The position numbers were made by a program, and so were the translations under genes. This document shows, in pieces, positions 11,881 to 23,540 of a stretch of DNA of 64,000 nucleotides (within the stretch, counting starts at the first letter, position 1; every line of letters begins with the position of its first letter). This stretch comes from Flaccisagitta enflata (lineage: Eukaryota; Chaetognatha; Sagittoidea; Aphragmophora): the NCBI GenBank assembly GCA_965153355.1, contig OZ231126.1, positions 93,186,001-93,250,000 of the forward strand. The letters run 5' to 3'. The notes beneath the pieces were generated by a model. It was not told the DNA's origin and ran no database searches. It worked only from the letters and a program-made list of their open reading frames with translations.

Positions 11881-12504
11881 TTGCATACAGCGCCAGTTGC
11901 TTCAACGACGCTCCTTGCTACATCATCTGCGGCATCAACGCTTATGACATCGACAGCCTCAACAACTGCTGCTTCCACAACAGTCTCGTCATCACTTTTG
12001 GCGCTTCCCACGGCTACGGCTTCGTCTGCATCGTCGTCACTTTCAGTGTCGTCCCCAGAGTCGACTTCAACATCTGAGGAAGCGATCAATCGGCAAAGTT
12101 TTGCCTCCAAAGCACAAAATCTTAAAGAAAAGGGTGACTGGTTAAATCAAGCCAGAAAGAGGAAGAAGTGCGTTGTGTTCGTCGGTGAAGAAAAGAGTAA
12201 CACTCTTGAAGGAGTAGCTCCCACTATCCGTGATTTCTGGGACATATCTGTCACACGACTCAGCCCAAGTGCTACTTCCGATAAGATAAAACATTATCTT
12301 CAAGCTCGCGGCGTCGAAGTCAAAGAGGTTTTTGTTTTTGATTCCAAAATACCAGGAACCAAATCTGCCAAGGTGCGTGTGTCAATTGAGCACAGAGATA
12401 AGGTCAAAGATGGAAAGACATGGCCGGAGCACACAAGAGTCCAAGATTGGATTTACAAACCCAAAGGCAAAAAAGAAAGCGCGACGCGTGGAAAAAGTTC
12501 TTAG
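11881..12504 (+). CDS. retrotransposon ORF1-like protein
   Basis: The frame is open from 11851; the first ATG is 11944. It has a Ser/Thr/Ala-rich N-terminus, a Lys-rich stretch (WLNQARKRKKCVVFVGEE) and a C-terminal block FWDISVTRLSPSATSDKIKH...VKVRVSIEHRDKV-like that reads as an RRM-type fold with basic end WIYKPKGKKE. Such RNA-binding ORF1 proteins precede the endonuclease/RT ORF in many animal non-LTR elements. The direct overlap with the endonuclease frame supports this. No zinc knuckle is visible. Confidence 0.7.
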   Translation: MHTAPVASTTLLATSSAASTLMTSTASTTAASTTVSSSLLALPTATASSASSSLSVSSPESTSTSEEAINRQSFASKAQNLKEKGDWLNQARKRKKCVVFVGEEKSNTLEGVAPTIRDFWDISVTRLSPSATSDKIKHYLQARGVEVKEVFVFDSKIPGTKSAKVRVSIEHRDKVKDGKTWPEHTRVQDWIYKPKGKKESATRGKSS

Positions 12505-13028
12505 CTTTCTCCTTTGTCTCATCTCATTTCTATTTTTCGCGACATTCAATTTCTCTCAACAACAAATTGTTCTTGGCTCATACAACCTACACGGTTTTAA
12601 GAAATCTGCAGAGTATCTCAAGCAGTGTATCAATCAAAATGGCGGTATTTGGTTTTCCCAAGAGCTTTGGCTCCAAGAAAGTCAATTGTCCCAATTGCAA
12701 TATCTCGGGGTGCAATATTTTGCTCACTCTGGTATGAATAATGCAACCGCATCAAGAATCTTGAAAGGGCGCCCATTTGGGGGTGTAAGCATTGCTTGGT
12801 CAGGAGAGCTCAATCACGTGATTAGCCCCATCTCTAATTTTCGTCATCCTCGAGTAGTTGCCGTTGAACTCAGGGCGGAAAGAAAACACTCCTTTCCTAC
12901 TCATATTTGTTTACATGCCATTCCTCGATTCAAGCAGACGGGAAGAAAGCATTGCTGAGACCAGAGATGCTCTTTCAATGATTGAAGTGTTGATTGAAAA
13001 GCATCCTCATCACACAGTTATCATCGCA
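12505..13028 (+). pseudogene. retrotransposon ORF2 endonuclease, 5' part (frameshifted)
   Basis: APE/EEP-type endonuclease motifs in order: VLGSYNLHG, IWFSQELWLQ (catalytic Glu), GGVSIAWS, VVAVELR, FVYMPFLD. The motifs change frame near 12890-12905, so there is at least one frameshift. The reading stops inside the VIIA(GDLN) motif where the DNA transposon entered. Confidence 0.8.
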
Positions 13029-13760
13029 CACTGCTCTGTATCGCTACCGTGAACATTAAACTAGGATAACTGCCACTTTCTTCATGGTTTCTGGTGGTCA
13101 GACACATATATGGTCCATTCCAAACAACTTCAAAATATTTCCCAGGGCGCTTTTTTAAATATCTACATTTTTTACCTTCATGAGGTACAGGTCATTGAAT
13201 TTTTCCATTTTTTAGACAATCAATCTTGTTTTGCTGGTAACTTTTGTACGAATTGAGCTAGAAATGCCAGATTGGTCCCATTTTAAAGATCTTTTGAAGA
13301 TCTTTCCAACTGTCACCGATTTTTTGTAATTCCATTAAAAAATAACTGAGATATAACCTGTAAAACATAAGCAATTTTATGAAGATTTTGGACAATTTTC
13401 CAGAATATTGAATTTTTCCCATTTTTGGAACAATTTACTTGTTTTGCTTGTAATTTTTAAACGAATCAAGCTAGAAATGCCAGATTGGTCCCATTTGAAA
13501 GAATCTTTGAAGCTCTTTCAAACTGTCACCAATATTTTGTGAATCCGTTACGAAATGGCAGAGTTATGACTTGTCAAACAGGAGCGATATCATGGAGATT
13601 TGGAGCGATTTTCCCACTACATCTTTTTTTGTCATATCTTGACTTACATCTCACACCTGTCTGTCAGTTCATCTAAATCTGCCCTCTCAGGCCTGAAATC
13701 TGAACGCTCAAGCCTGAAATGTACCATTGCAGACCTCAAATCAGCCCTCTCAGACCTCAA
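13029..13760. repeat. left terminal inverted repeat (about 731 bp)
   Basis: Matches 19335-20065 in reverse, with only scattered differences, from the CACTG end through GATTGGTCCCATT blocks to CAGCCCTCTCAGACCTCA. Confidence 0.9.
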
Positions 13761-14189
13761 ATCTAGATTCTTTGGCTTCACTTTAGACCTCAGGCAAAAC
13801 AAAACCTCTACTGTGTTGTACAGTAGGGCGGTTACCCAAGGACCTTGATGAATGAATTTTTAAAGAAATTGATGACCAGTCACCCATATATTTATGTTCA
13901 TATTTAAGAATGAAAGCACACAGACAGAGGAAGTGTATGGAACCAAGGGACATTTTGTTTTGTCGTCCTTCCATTTGTCCCCAGCCCATTTTTCTTTGGC
14001 CCCAGACCAGCCCCCTAAGACCTCAAATCTACCCTCCTAAACCTCAATTGCCCCCTCTACAGTATCATTTCAGCCCTCAATCTATCCCTCTCAGACCCCA
14101 ATCATGTCCCCCTAGCCTCAATTCAGCATTTTCAAACCTCAAATCAGCCCTCTCAGACCTCAATCTTCTGGCCAGCCCAAATTTTGATA

Positions 14190-14620
14190 TTTTTCCCCCT
14201 CTGCCGCTACCACCTCTGCCGCCTCTGCCGCAGTCACTGCCACCTCTGCCCCCTATGCTGCTGATACCTATGCTGCTGCCACCTCTGCTGCTGCCACCCT
14301 TGCCTCTGTCTTTGCCTATGCCGCCTCTGCAGCCTATGCCAACCTCTGCCACCTCTGCAGCCTCCTGCTGCCACCTCTGCCGCTGCCGCTGTCACCTATG
14401 CCACCTCTGCCGCTGCTGCCTCTGCCACTGTTGCCTCTGCCGCCTCTGCCACTGCCGCCTCTGCTGCTGCCGCCTCTGCCGCTGCCACCTCTGCCCCCTC
14501 TGCCGCTTCTGCCACTTCTGAAATCAGCGGCGGCAGCGGAATTAGCGGAAGGCATTTGGGAAGGTATTACTGCTTTTGCTTCTGTCGCCGCTGCTGCAAG
14601 GGAGGCAGCGGCAGTGGAGT
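14190..14620. repeat. CCTCTGCCGCTG-type minisatellite
   Basis: GC-rich run of CTGCC-based units of 9-18 bp inside the 7-kb transposon, followed by a partly inverted GCGGCAGCGG segment. Open in several frames, but only because it is a trinucleotide-type repeat. Confidence 0.75.
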
Positions 14621-15028
14621 ATTTTTAAGTAGAAAAGATTCCAATACTCGCCTCTGCCGCTATCGCCACTGCAGCAGGAGCAGCAGAGCAAAAATTCTAT
14701 TGCCGTTGCCTTTGCCATTACTGTAATCTCTCTATTCTGGCTCCCAGAGGCTGACGACACTCCCCCTCCCCAGCCCCCTCCAACAAGACCTCCAAAACCC
14801 TAATCTGGCCCTTCCTGACTGATCAGTACACCAATTAGATCCCGGAACTTTGCTGAATTGCTCTTTTGCGCCCCCTTCAGAATGTGACACTCACAATTTC
14901 ATTTCAAACAAGCCAATTCACAGCTTTCTAGCTTGATGTGAACCTTTTTTAGGAACTATTTCAAGTTTACATTGAAAGCAATGGGAAAAATTCCCCTTAA
15001 GTATCCCCTTAAGAAAGTCCTTTTATTT

Positions 15029-15402
15029 TTAGTCGCGTGCACGCGACTCTACACCCCGCTTTGTTGGTCCGTCTGTCCGTCAGTCCGTCAGTCTGTCCGG
15101 CGGTCCGTCCATCCGTCCGTCCGTCACACTTTACTTTTTTTGTTATATAACTTCAACTCTTAGGTCATTCTAAGTCTTTTTTAGTCATTTTTAGCTATTC
15201 TAAGTCATTTTGAGTCATTCTAAGTCATTTTGAGTTTTAGGCGTTTTAGTCATTTTTAGTCCTTTTTGGTCAATTTAAGTCATTCTAAGTAATTCTAAGT
15301 CATTCTAAGTCATTCTCAGTCATTGTAAGTCATTCTAAGTCATTCTAAGTCATTCTTAGTCTGTAAGTCTCGCACGCAACTTATAGGTGTTGGCCTTGTT
15401 TT
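15029..15402 (-). mobile_element. family A repeat, long form (copy 6)
   Basis: AGTCGCGTGCACGCGACT palindrome, GTCCGTCAGTCC run, about 18 AAGTCATTCT units, and end GCACGCAACTTATAGGTGTT with GGCCTTGTTTT. Same layout as 9732-10121. Confidence 0.85.
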
Positions 15403-15607
15403 TGTTAATTTCAAATTGACCCTGAAAAAGGTTCCCATCAAGCTAGAAAGCTGCGCATTGGCTTGTTTGAAAAAAAAAACATATCACATTATGAAGGGAG
15501 CGCACAAGAGCTATTCAGCAAAGTCCCGGGATGCAATCAGCGTACTGATCAGCTCTCTCAGGCCCAAGACCGTCCTCCTCAGTCTCAAAATCAGCCTTTG
15601 CAGGCTT

Positions 15608-16290
15608 TTTTGGGCAGCGGCCCTGAAGGGGACAAAGTCCTGTAGAACACAGGGGGACTTTCGTTCGTCCGTTTGCCATTACTGTTCGTCGTTCATTTGT
15701 CCATTCGTCCGTCCCCCCCTCCCCATCAGGCCCCTCTGACCCCAAATCCAGCCTCTCAGGTCTCACATCTGGCCTCTCAGACCTCCAATCCGGCCTATCA
15801 GGCCTCCAATCCGGCCTCTCAGGCCTCAAATCCTGCCTCTCAGGCCTCAAATCCTGCCCCTCAGGCCTCAAATCTTGTCCCTCAGACCTCAAATTTGGTC
15901 TCTCAGGTCTCAGATCTGGCCTATCAGGTCTCAAATCCGGCCTGTAAGTCCTTAAACTTGGCCAGTCAGGCCTCAAATAAGCCCTCTCAAGCCTCAAATT
16001 AGCCCTCTCAGACCTCCAATTAGGCCTCACAGGCCTCAAAGTAGCGCTGTCAGGCTTCAAATCAGACCTGATGGCCATTTAAGCCTTGGGAAAACCTTCA
16101 GACTGTTGCACTATAGCATCTCATCAATGTTGTCAGGCAGGACAAACGAAAGTCCCCCTGTGTTCTACAGGACTTCGTCCCCTTCCGGGCCGCGGCCGCT
16201 GCCCTGCTTCCCCTCACACAAATTCACAATCATGCAAAGCAGGGCAACGGGTATCGCTGACCACATATTGCCCTTGGGCGACCTGTTTCA
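15608..16290. mobile_element. family B foldback (subtype GACAAAGTCC)
   Basis: Left end GGGCAGCGGCCCTGAAGG, GACAAAGTCCTGTAGAACAC; interior of about 20 units of TCAGGCCTCAAATCTGGCC (about 22 bp); inverted right end around 16145-16200 and tail AGGGCAACGGGTATCGCTGA. Confidence 0.8.
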
Positions 16291-16624
16291 GCTTTCTTTG
16301 ACCTTACATATGCCTTGTGAGGGTTGTGAGGATTATTTTGGCCTCCAGGCCTCAATTAGGCCTTTAAATTTGCCCAGTAAGGCCTGAGATTTGCTATCAA
16401 CTTTAAAGTGTGAAAGGGCTGATTTGAGGCTTAAGAGAGAAGGACTAAGAGCTGATATGAGGCTTAGGAGAGAAGGATTAAGAGCTAATTTGAGGTTCAA
16501 AAGTGTTAATTTGGAGCTTGGGAGGGATGAGTTGAGGTCTGAGAAGACTAAACTAATTCGGAAAAAAGTCAAAGAGACAAAGTCCCTTTGGTCCTTTTGA
16601 GTCCTGCAGAGTTTTTTGAATTTC

Positions 16625-17275
16625 CCTTTTGGGCAGCGGCCCCGAAGGGGCCGATGACCTATGCTTTCACACAGGAGAAATTTCTCCTCCTTCTCCTTCT
16701 TCTTCTTCCCCATACCCCCCCCCCCTTGAGGCCCAAATCCTAGCCTCCAGGCTCTAATCCCAGCCTTGAGGCTCAAATCCCAGCCTTGAGGCTCAAATCC
16801 CAGCCTTGAGGCTCAAATTCAAGCCTCGAGGCTCAAATACATGCCTCAAGGCTCAAATTTAAGCCTTGAGGCTTGTATTTGAGCCTCGAAGCTCAAATTC
16901 AAGCCTTGAGGCTTGTATTTGAGCCTCGAAGCTCAAATTCAAGCCTTGAGGCTTGTTTTTGAGCCTCGAAGCTCAAATCCCAGCCTTGAAGCTCAAATCC
17001 CAACCCTGAAGGTAAAATCCCAGCCTCAAAGCTCAAATCCCAGCATCAAAGCCCAATCCCAACCATGAAGTTCAAATCCCAGCCTCAAGGCTCAAATCCC
17101 AGCCTCCAGGCTCAAATCCCAACCTCCAGGCTCAAATCCCACCCTCCATGCCTAATCCCAGCCTTGAGGCTCAGATGAAATCAGCATAGGTCATCGGCCC
17201 CTTTGGGGCCACTGCCCCACTAACCACCTCACACCTATATACACTCACATAGGGGCAAGGGGTACTGCTGACCAT
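16625..17275. mobile_element. family B foldback (subtype GATGACC)
   Basis: Left end GGGCAGCGGCCCCGAAGG with GCCGATGACCTATGC; inverted right end GCATAGGTCATCGGCC at about 17185; interior about 20 units near CCTTGAGGCTCAAATCCCAG. Confidence 0.8.
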
Positions 17276-17587
17276 CTAACGCTTTTGCGACTATTTCTCA
17301 TGAAGCGTTTGAGGAAGTTGATCAGTTTTGGGGGCCAAATGAGACTACGCATGAAATTGATAGCTAAGAAAGAGCTTATTCTCCTCTTTCAGATGACACC
17401 AAGCAGAATTCTGTGCGATCAATAATTTTGGAGCTATGATTTTTTTAATCTTTTTTTATTTTTCCGCATTTTTTGCGGTTTCCCAAAAACCAAGGAATCG
17501 AGTTAGTTGAAGTCTATTTGAACTTTGAAAGGTCCCAGGTGATAATTGTGCATCCTGGCAGCACAGTCTCTCTTTCATTTCAACTTC

Positions 17588-17765
17588 GGACTCTATGAGA
17601 GGCTTTGTTTGTCAGTCCATCCATCGGTCTGTTGGTTCGTCTGTCCGTCCAAGTAAAAAGTGGAAAAACAAGCGGTCTAGATGCTTGTGTGTGGGGGTTG
17701 GGGTTTGGATGGGGGTTGGATGCCCCTGTCCACCTGTCCGCAACGTTATTGTAACCCTGTGTTAC
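17588..17765 (-). mobile_element. family A repeat (copy 7)
   Basis: CTCTATGAGAGGCTTTGTTT, GTCCGTCC run, and CCCCTGTCCACCTGTCCGCA-type left end (minus). Hairpin eroded. Confidence 0.55.
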
Positions 17766-17821
17766 ATGTTTTTCTCTGTTTCTCTCTCCCCCTGTGTCTC
17801 TCTCTCACCCTCTGTCTGTCT

Positions 17822-17829
17822 ATCTGTCT

Positions 17830-17916
<87 letters not shown>
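17822..17916. repeat. CT microsatellite
   Basis: About 90 bp of pure CT. Confidence 0.96.
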
Positions 17917-17921
<5 letters not shown>

Positions 17922-18074
17922 TTACGACTTTTTTCCCACGGCGATTAGCCGAGTTTCAGGTTTGGGAGGGCAGATTTGAGGTCCGAGAGCGCAGATTTGA
18001 GGTCTGAGAGCGCTAGTCTGAGGCCAAAGAAAGATAAGGTGGGGGACAAACAAATAGAAGGACAACAAACAAAA

Positions 18075-18420
18075 TGCCCCTGTGCTCCACACACCGCCCA
18101 ATAGGTCGCCCAAGGGCAATATGTGGATAGCAATAATTATTGCCTAGTTCGGCATTATTAAGAATAGACAGGAAGCACCACAGCATCCCCAAGGGGGAAT
18201 AGGCTGTTTTTTTGGGCCGTGGTCCCAAAAGGGACAATGTCCTGTAGAACACAAGGGGACTTTCATTTGTTTGTCCGTTCGTTGGTTTGTTCGTTCATCC
18301 ACCCCCCCCCCACCTTGAAGCTCAAATCCCAATTTTGAGACTCGAATCCCAGCCTTGAGGCCCAGATCTCACCCTTGAGGCTCAAATCCCAGCCTTGAGG
18401 CACAGTGCAAAGATCGATAG
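18075..18420. mobile_element. family B-related fragment
   Basis: GGGCCGTGGTCCCAAAAGGG, ACAATGTCCTGTAGAACACA and GCTCAAATCCCAGCCTTGAG units are family B; the 18075-18200 side holds GGTCGCCCAAGGGCAATATG, also seen reversed near 16270. Confidence 0.6.
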
Positions 18421-18424
18421 ACTT

Positions 18425-19334
18425 GCACTTTGAGTGGGTGAAAAAAAAAAAGTTCACGTAGAGGTACACGGTTTTTTTTTAAGAAAACTAGACCCTTGAC
18501 TGCATCAGACGGCACTCTTTTTTTACCTTATTCTTCGCACATTACTACATAATTAAAAAAAAAAGCCAAATATGTGAAAAATGAAGGTTGGCAGTTGAAC
18601 CTGCGCAAAACTCCGATTGTTTCAGTGAAACATGGCGTTCTCTACCATTTTAGAAAGCCTGAACACAGATGATCACGTTGGTGCAATCAGAGTTCAAAAA
18701 AGATATCATTTAGTATGTTTTTAGCCTATTTGAAATACGTCTCTGTCTTTTTTCCACGAAATTCGAATCTCCACTTTTTAAAGAATAGTTTCCATAGAGG
18801 AAACGCTTTGTTTGGCAAAGCTGAAAATCTCCCAAAATAAGGTTCTGACCATGGGCTTTCAGCTCGTGTATTAATCAAAGCTCACTTTGTTTCCGCATAA
18901 CTGTAGTAGTATGTAAAAGTTAGGCTATCAATTTTGTAGTGCTGCTCTCTCTTTTCTTTCTGCTTTGTCATTGGTGCTTTGAAAACTGTTCTGTTTTCTG
19001 ATTGGTCAAATTTCCCTTTCTTCCTTTCTAAGCAAAACATGGCAGTTCGCTTCAACCAATCAGATAAGCATTTTCATATTTTCAAATTTTCTTTGCCAAT
19101 GAGAAGGCAGGAAAGAAGAAAAACAGATGAACAGAAGGCCTTGGCGATGAGAAGGCAAATCAATGTTTTTTAATCGTTATTTTCTGATACTATCCCTCGA
19201 ACAAATCACTTGAAATGCACAAACTAACCTCTTTATGCTATTACCTTCCATTTAAAAAAAGAATTGTGTTAATACTCGCCTCCATTCAAATTCTATCAAA
19301 AGTCTAAGAAAACTAAAACCAACTTTACAATGTG
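18425..19334. other. transposon interior without recognised feature
   Basis: AT-rich; no ORF above about 65 codons and no transposase motif. Confidence 0.5.
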
Positions 19335-20065
19335 TGAGGTCTGAGAGGGCTGATTTGAGGTCTGAAATGGCACATTTCAGGCTTGAGTGGGCAGATTTCA
19401 GGCCTGAGAGGGCAGATTTAGATGAACTGACAGACAGGTGTGAGATGTAAGTCAAGATATGACAAAAAAAGACGTAGTGGGAAAATCGCTCCAAATCTCC
19501 ATGATATTGCTCCTGTTTGACAAGTCATAACTCTGCCATTTTTTAACGGATTCACAAAAAATTGGTGACAGTTTGGAAGAGCTTCAAAAATTCTTTCAAA
19601 TGGGACCAATCTGGTATTTCTAGCTTGATTCATTTAAAAATTACAAGCAAAACAAGTAAATTGTTCCAAAAATGGGAAAAATTCAATATTCTGGAAAATT
19701 GTCCAAAATCTTCATGAAATTGCTTGTGATTTACAGGTTATATCTCAGTTATTTTTTAATGGAATTACAAAAAATCGGTGACAGTTGGAAAGATCTTTGA
19801 AAGATCTTTAAAATGGGACCAATCTGGCATTTCTAGCTCGATTCGTACAAAAGTTACAAGCAAAACAAGATTGATTGTCCAAAAAATGGAAAAATTCAAT
19901 GACCTGTACCTCATGAAGGTAAAAAATGTAAATATTTAAAAAAGCGCCCTGGGAAATATTTTGAAGTTGTTTGGAATGGACCATATACGTGTCTGACTAC
20001 CAGAAACCATGAAGAAAGTGGCGGTTATCCTAGTTCAATGTTCACGGTAGCGATACAGAGCAGTG
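19335..20065. repeat. right terminal inverted repeat (731 bp)
   Basis: Reverse copy of 13029-13760; its outer end is GGTAGCGATACAGAGCAGTG. Confidence 0.9.
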
Positions 20066-20069
20066 CGCA

Positions 20070-20453
20070 GGAGACTTAAACACTGAGTTAAGAGGTGATT
20101 CGCCTTTCGATGATATGTGGAAAGAAGTTATGTCAAAAAATCATTTGGCATATTGCAGTAATCTATTTTCATCACCGGGCTATACTTACCATGCAGAAAC
20201 TCTTGGCCACAAGAAATTTCTCGATCATTTTGTTGTGAGTAAAAGAATTCTCAATGAAAACTTAACATCGAATCACACTATACTTGATGATGGTGCCAAT
20301 CTGTCCGACCATCTTCCCATCTTGATGTCGTTAAGCATTCCAATTCAAACTGACAAAACTATCAAAAATGAGACGGTTGGAAAAGCGAGTCTTCGCTCTG
20401 CTGTTAATTTGGCGATTTTGTCGCCATTTCTAGCGAATTTTGGGACCTCCTAG
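20070..20453 (+). pseudogene. retrotransposon ORF2 endonuclease, 3' part
   Basis: Continues the split frame: GDLNTELRGDSPFDDMW (catalytic Asp-Asn), YTYHAETLGHKKFLDHFVVS, then ANLSDHLPILMSL (the SDH motif of EEP nucleases). It degenerates after about 20390 into TAGCGAATT-rich sequence; no RT domain follows. Confidence 0.82.
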
Positions 20454-20545
20454 CGACAAGCATTTCTCATCTAGCTCCTAGCGAATTATCTAGCGATTTT
20501 TTTCAAAACCCCTAGCTAATCTAGCTAATTCTAGCGAATTTCAGC
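20400..20545. repeat. TCTAGCGAATT-rich cluster
   Basis: CTAGCGAATT, TAGCGATTTT and CTAGCTAATT words recur about eleven times in 130 bp, at irregular spacing. Confidence 0.6.
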
Positions 20546-21060
20546 TAAATCTCTCCATTTTTGATAAATATTTATCTAATCTTTGGCTTTCTCCTATTTT
20601 GTATGGAAAAATTGCTGATTCCTGATGGGCATCTCGAGACCTTTTGTTTTTCTTCTCCCTTCATGGGAAATATTTGCATCATACACATAAATTCGTTCAG
20701 TGGTATTACTTTAATCATACGAAGACAATCACCCACATACGGACCTGATCCTTTTCTTCACTCTTGTCTGTGTATGTATCTGCCTTCATTCGATTTCGCA
20801 AATGGGACACCATGATTGTCTCGTTGCTCGCTTGATCAGCGTGGCCTTGACCTCGTCTCAACAATTGATTCTAACTTCAGAGCTGACTTCAGAATGTCAC
20901 CTGTGACTCAAAAATAAATCATAGGGCCTTAGCCTCTTCTGCTCATAGCAAACGGGAGAAAGACAAATAAGGAATCATTGACGGTTCTGACTTCTAACAT
21001 GCAGTAATAAAAAGGCCCATACGGCATACACAACACGGTTCTTGACCTCGGTACAACAGT
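20546..21060. other. no feature recognised
   Basis: Between retrotransposon pieces; no coding frame that continues the element. Confidence 0.45.
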
Positions 21061-21202
21061 GAATATAAAGGGGATAGAACGGATTAAGAATGAGCTCACA
21101 TCAAAGGAACGCTTGGAAATGAAATGGCGAAGAGATACTCAATGGGCATCTAATTACTACAATAATTCATCTAAGATGTGGAAAAGGAATAAGCAGATAT
21201 TT

Positions 21203-21250
21203 TTAGTCACGGACAAGCGACTCTATAAGAGGCTTTGTCCGTCCGTTGCA
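21203..21250 (-). mobile_element. family A right-end fragment
   Basis: TTAGTCACGGACAAGCGACT, CTATAAGAGGCTTTGTCC. The rest of the element is missing. Confidence 0.55.
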
Positions 21251-21259
21251 CAGTGGGCC

Positions 21260-22000
21260 GTGATTCGGAAAGTAGGCAATTGTTACTGTCTTGGGGAGTA
21301 GTGAATTACCATAATACTCTTTCAGTTTTCATGAAACGTCATAGAACGTCAAGCCCTAATGGGGAAAATAAACCAACGCTACGGTTGCTTTCACTTAGCA
21401 CCACAGCCGTAGGGGTGGGGGATGCTCGCGCAATCCTCCGTTCTCTAGTGAGGAGTGTAAGCTTCTATGCAATTGTGATGTGGCAGTGACTGATAAAAAC
21501 TCTCACTGATATTACTGCATCACAGCCAGAAATAGCTCTGTTGCTTCCCAAACGAATGTCCAATACCGAATTCTGTCTGAGATACTTTTTTTTACTTTTT
21601 CTTCACTTTTTTTTCTCCTTTTTCGATTTGCTATCAAAATGATGCAAAAAAGACAAAAATGACCATTTTAACAACGGCGATGATCATGACACAATAAACG
21701 ACATTGCTTAAGACATAACGACTATAACTGACATGACTGAAGCTAACAGCAAAGAAAATGGAATGACGAGGCCTAGTTATGACCAACTTGTGCGCTTCTT
21801 TTACTATGAGAAGAAACGCTTTGAATGAATGAATGAATTATTCAATGAACAAACAAAGGGATTAATGAATAAATGGATGAATGAATAAATGAATGAATGA
21901 ATGAACGACTGAATTAGAATAAACGTTGGAGGACAGGAGTAAAAGATAAACGTCTTGAACTGACCAACCGACCGGCAGTCTTTTCTTCTGTCCGTTTCCC
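21260..22000. other. no gene; short GAAT repeats
   Basis: GAATGAATGAAT and AATGAATAAATG runs at about 21820-21905; the rest is unremarkable. Confidence 0.5.
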
Positions 22001-22001
22001 T

Positions 22002-22012
22002 GTCTGTCTCTG

Positions 22013-22091
<79 letters not shown>

Positions 22092-22235
22092 GCGTTTTGC
22101 ATGACTCAAATTGTAACGGACCAAGCAGGCCTCTGAGAGAGAGAAGAAGAAGAAGAAGAGAGAAGAAGAAGAAGAAGAGAGAGAGAGAGAGAGAAGAGAC
22201 AAAGAGACAAAGAGACAAAGAGACAGACAGACAAT
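22002..22235. repeat. CTCTGT/CT microsatellite and AGAAG/AG tracts
   Basis: TGTCTC units then pure CT to 22088; GAAGAA, AG and AGACAA units at 22135-22235. The long minus-strand frame across this region is a translation of these repeats. Confidence 0.92.
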
Positions 22236-22624
22236 GAAATCCAGACATTGAGATTGATAAACAGATAGCGGAGCGAGTGAGCGGTGCGAAGAAACGAATG
22301 AAGCGAGCGAACGAGTGGTCCGTTGAAACGCAATTGTCACAAGTAGTAACAGAGCCTGTAATGATGTCGCTTTATACAGCTGAACTTCAGATTGTCTTAC
22401 TATAGACGGTCTTACCACAGAATGATTATTACAATGATTGGGAAGATGAAAACATTCGTTCCGATGAAAACGACGACCACAAAGACAGCTATAAAGAGGC
22501 TGCTGATGACGATGTTGATGAAAGAGTTGAATGTGTCGATGACGTCGACGACAGGCATGAAGAAAACGATAACAACGATGATGACGACGATGAAGACGAT
22601 GGTGATGATAATGACAACGACGGT

Positions 22625-22682
22625 GGGGAACGGACCAACGGACGGACAAAGCCTCTTATAGAGTTGCGTGTCCGCAACTAAA
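22625..22682 (+). mobile_element. family A right-end fragment (GTTGCG subtype)
   Basis: CGGACGGACAAAGCCTCTTA then AGTTGCGTGTCCGCAACT, a perfect stem of GTTGCG/CGCAAC. Confidence 0.6.
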
Positions 22683-22829
22683 AAGACTGATTACGTTTTG
22701 GGGTTAGTAAAATCTGCATACACTTCGCAGTAAAGAAACGGATAAAAACATTTCAATCCCTTCATACCAATTCTGTTTGGTCACGTGCACTTGGCTGTAT
22801 AACCCGCTATGACTGCTAACTTTTTAGTA

Positions 22830-23031
22830 AACAAGGCCGGATACGTGGCTACCCTAATCGCATGCGGGTGGGCTGGAACAGTGCTGGAGAGGACACTAGG
22901 GGAGCCGTTTGCTCAAAAAGCTCAAAAACGCCGAAAAAGTAAAAAGGGGACTGACCGACTGACCAACCAACGGACCAACCAACCGACGGACCGACAGAGC
23001 GGAATGCAGAGTCGCGTAGCACGCAACTAAA
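22830..23031 (+). mobile_element. family A repeat (copy 10)
   Basis: AACAAGGCCGGATACGTGGC, core AATCGCATGCGGGTGGGC, CCAACCGACGGACC run, end AGTCGCGTAGCACGCAACT and AAAA. Confidence 0.78.
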
Positions 23032-23188
23032 AAGTTTTTGGCTCACCTTAATTTTGTATATGGTACAGATACCGAATGCCACCCAACATCCCATAAATGT
23101 TTTAACGTGATCTAAAAGTACTTCCCAGGGGTACATCTGGCAAGCAAAGAATGTTTTAGCTGGATAACCAAGGCAACAATGTTGAAAC

Positions 23189-23299
23189 AAGGCCAGTAAG
23201 GTGCGCCGTGTGGATCATCGAACAAATGCGTTACCGGCTAACAGACCGACTGACCGACCGACGGACACAGCCAGTTATAGAGGCGCTTTGGCGCACCTA
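23189..23299 (+). mobile_element. family A repeat (GGTGCGCC subtype)
   Basis: AACAAGGCCAGTAAGGTGCG at left with core GGTGCGCC; right end TATAGAGGCGCTTTGGCGCA followed by CCTAAA. GGTGCGCC and GGCGCACC are complementary. Confidence 0.72.
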
Positions 23300-23449
23300 A
23301 ACTAGGACAATAGAGCTAAAACAGAAACTTTTGCGTTACAATTAGCAAGACGGCATGGGCCCTCAGGCTGTTTTTCGCGTAAGGTATGTAGTTTTTGTTA
23401 AGTGAGGCTCATTGTTCTTTTTTTCTGCCCTCCTGTCCCTCTGTCTGTC

Positions 23450-23540
<91 letters not shown>

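Larger units (their letters stand above)
13025..20069. mobile_element. 7,037-bp DNA transposon with long inverted ends (CACTA/Chapaev-like)
   Basis: Element 13029-20065, flanked by CGCA at 13025-13028 and 20066-20069. Both ends read CACTGCTCTGTATCGCTACC inward. Removing it and one CGCA restores the interrupted endonuclease codons. CAC...GTG termini with 4-bp duplications are features of the CMC superfamily (Chapaev type); that assignment is inference. No transposase is recognisable, so it is non-autonomous or decayed. It contains family A copies, three family B elements, GCC-rich and CT tracts. Confidence 0.88.
11770..21180 (+). mobile_element. decayed non-LTR retrotransposon, split by a DNA transposon
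   Basis: Order: ORF1 (11881-12504), APE-type endonuclease part 1 (to 13028), 7-kb insertion, endonuclease part 2 (20070-about 20400), then a basic linker-like piece near 21059-21170 (IKNELTSKERLEMKWRRDTQ). No reverse transcriptase is left in the window and the 5' side abuts a family A repeat, so the copy is dead. Confidence 0.8.

Noticed and set aside
13910-14521. 203-codon Pro/Leu/Cys-rich frame
   Set aside because: A translation of the CCTCTGCCGCTG minisatellite inside a transposon.
21804-22649. 281-codon minus-strand frame
   Set aside because: Covers CT and AGAAG repeats with His/Arg-rich text from ACG/ATG-type repeats; no motif and no splice support.
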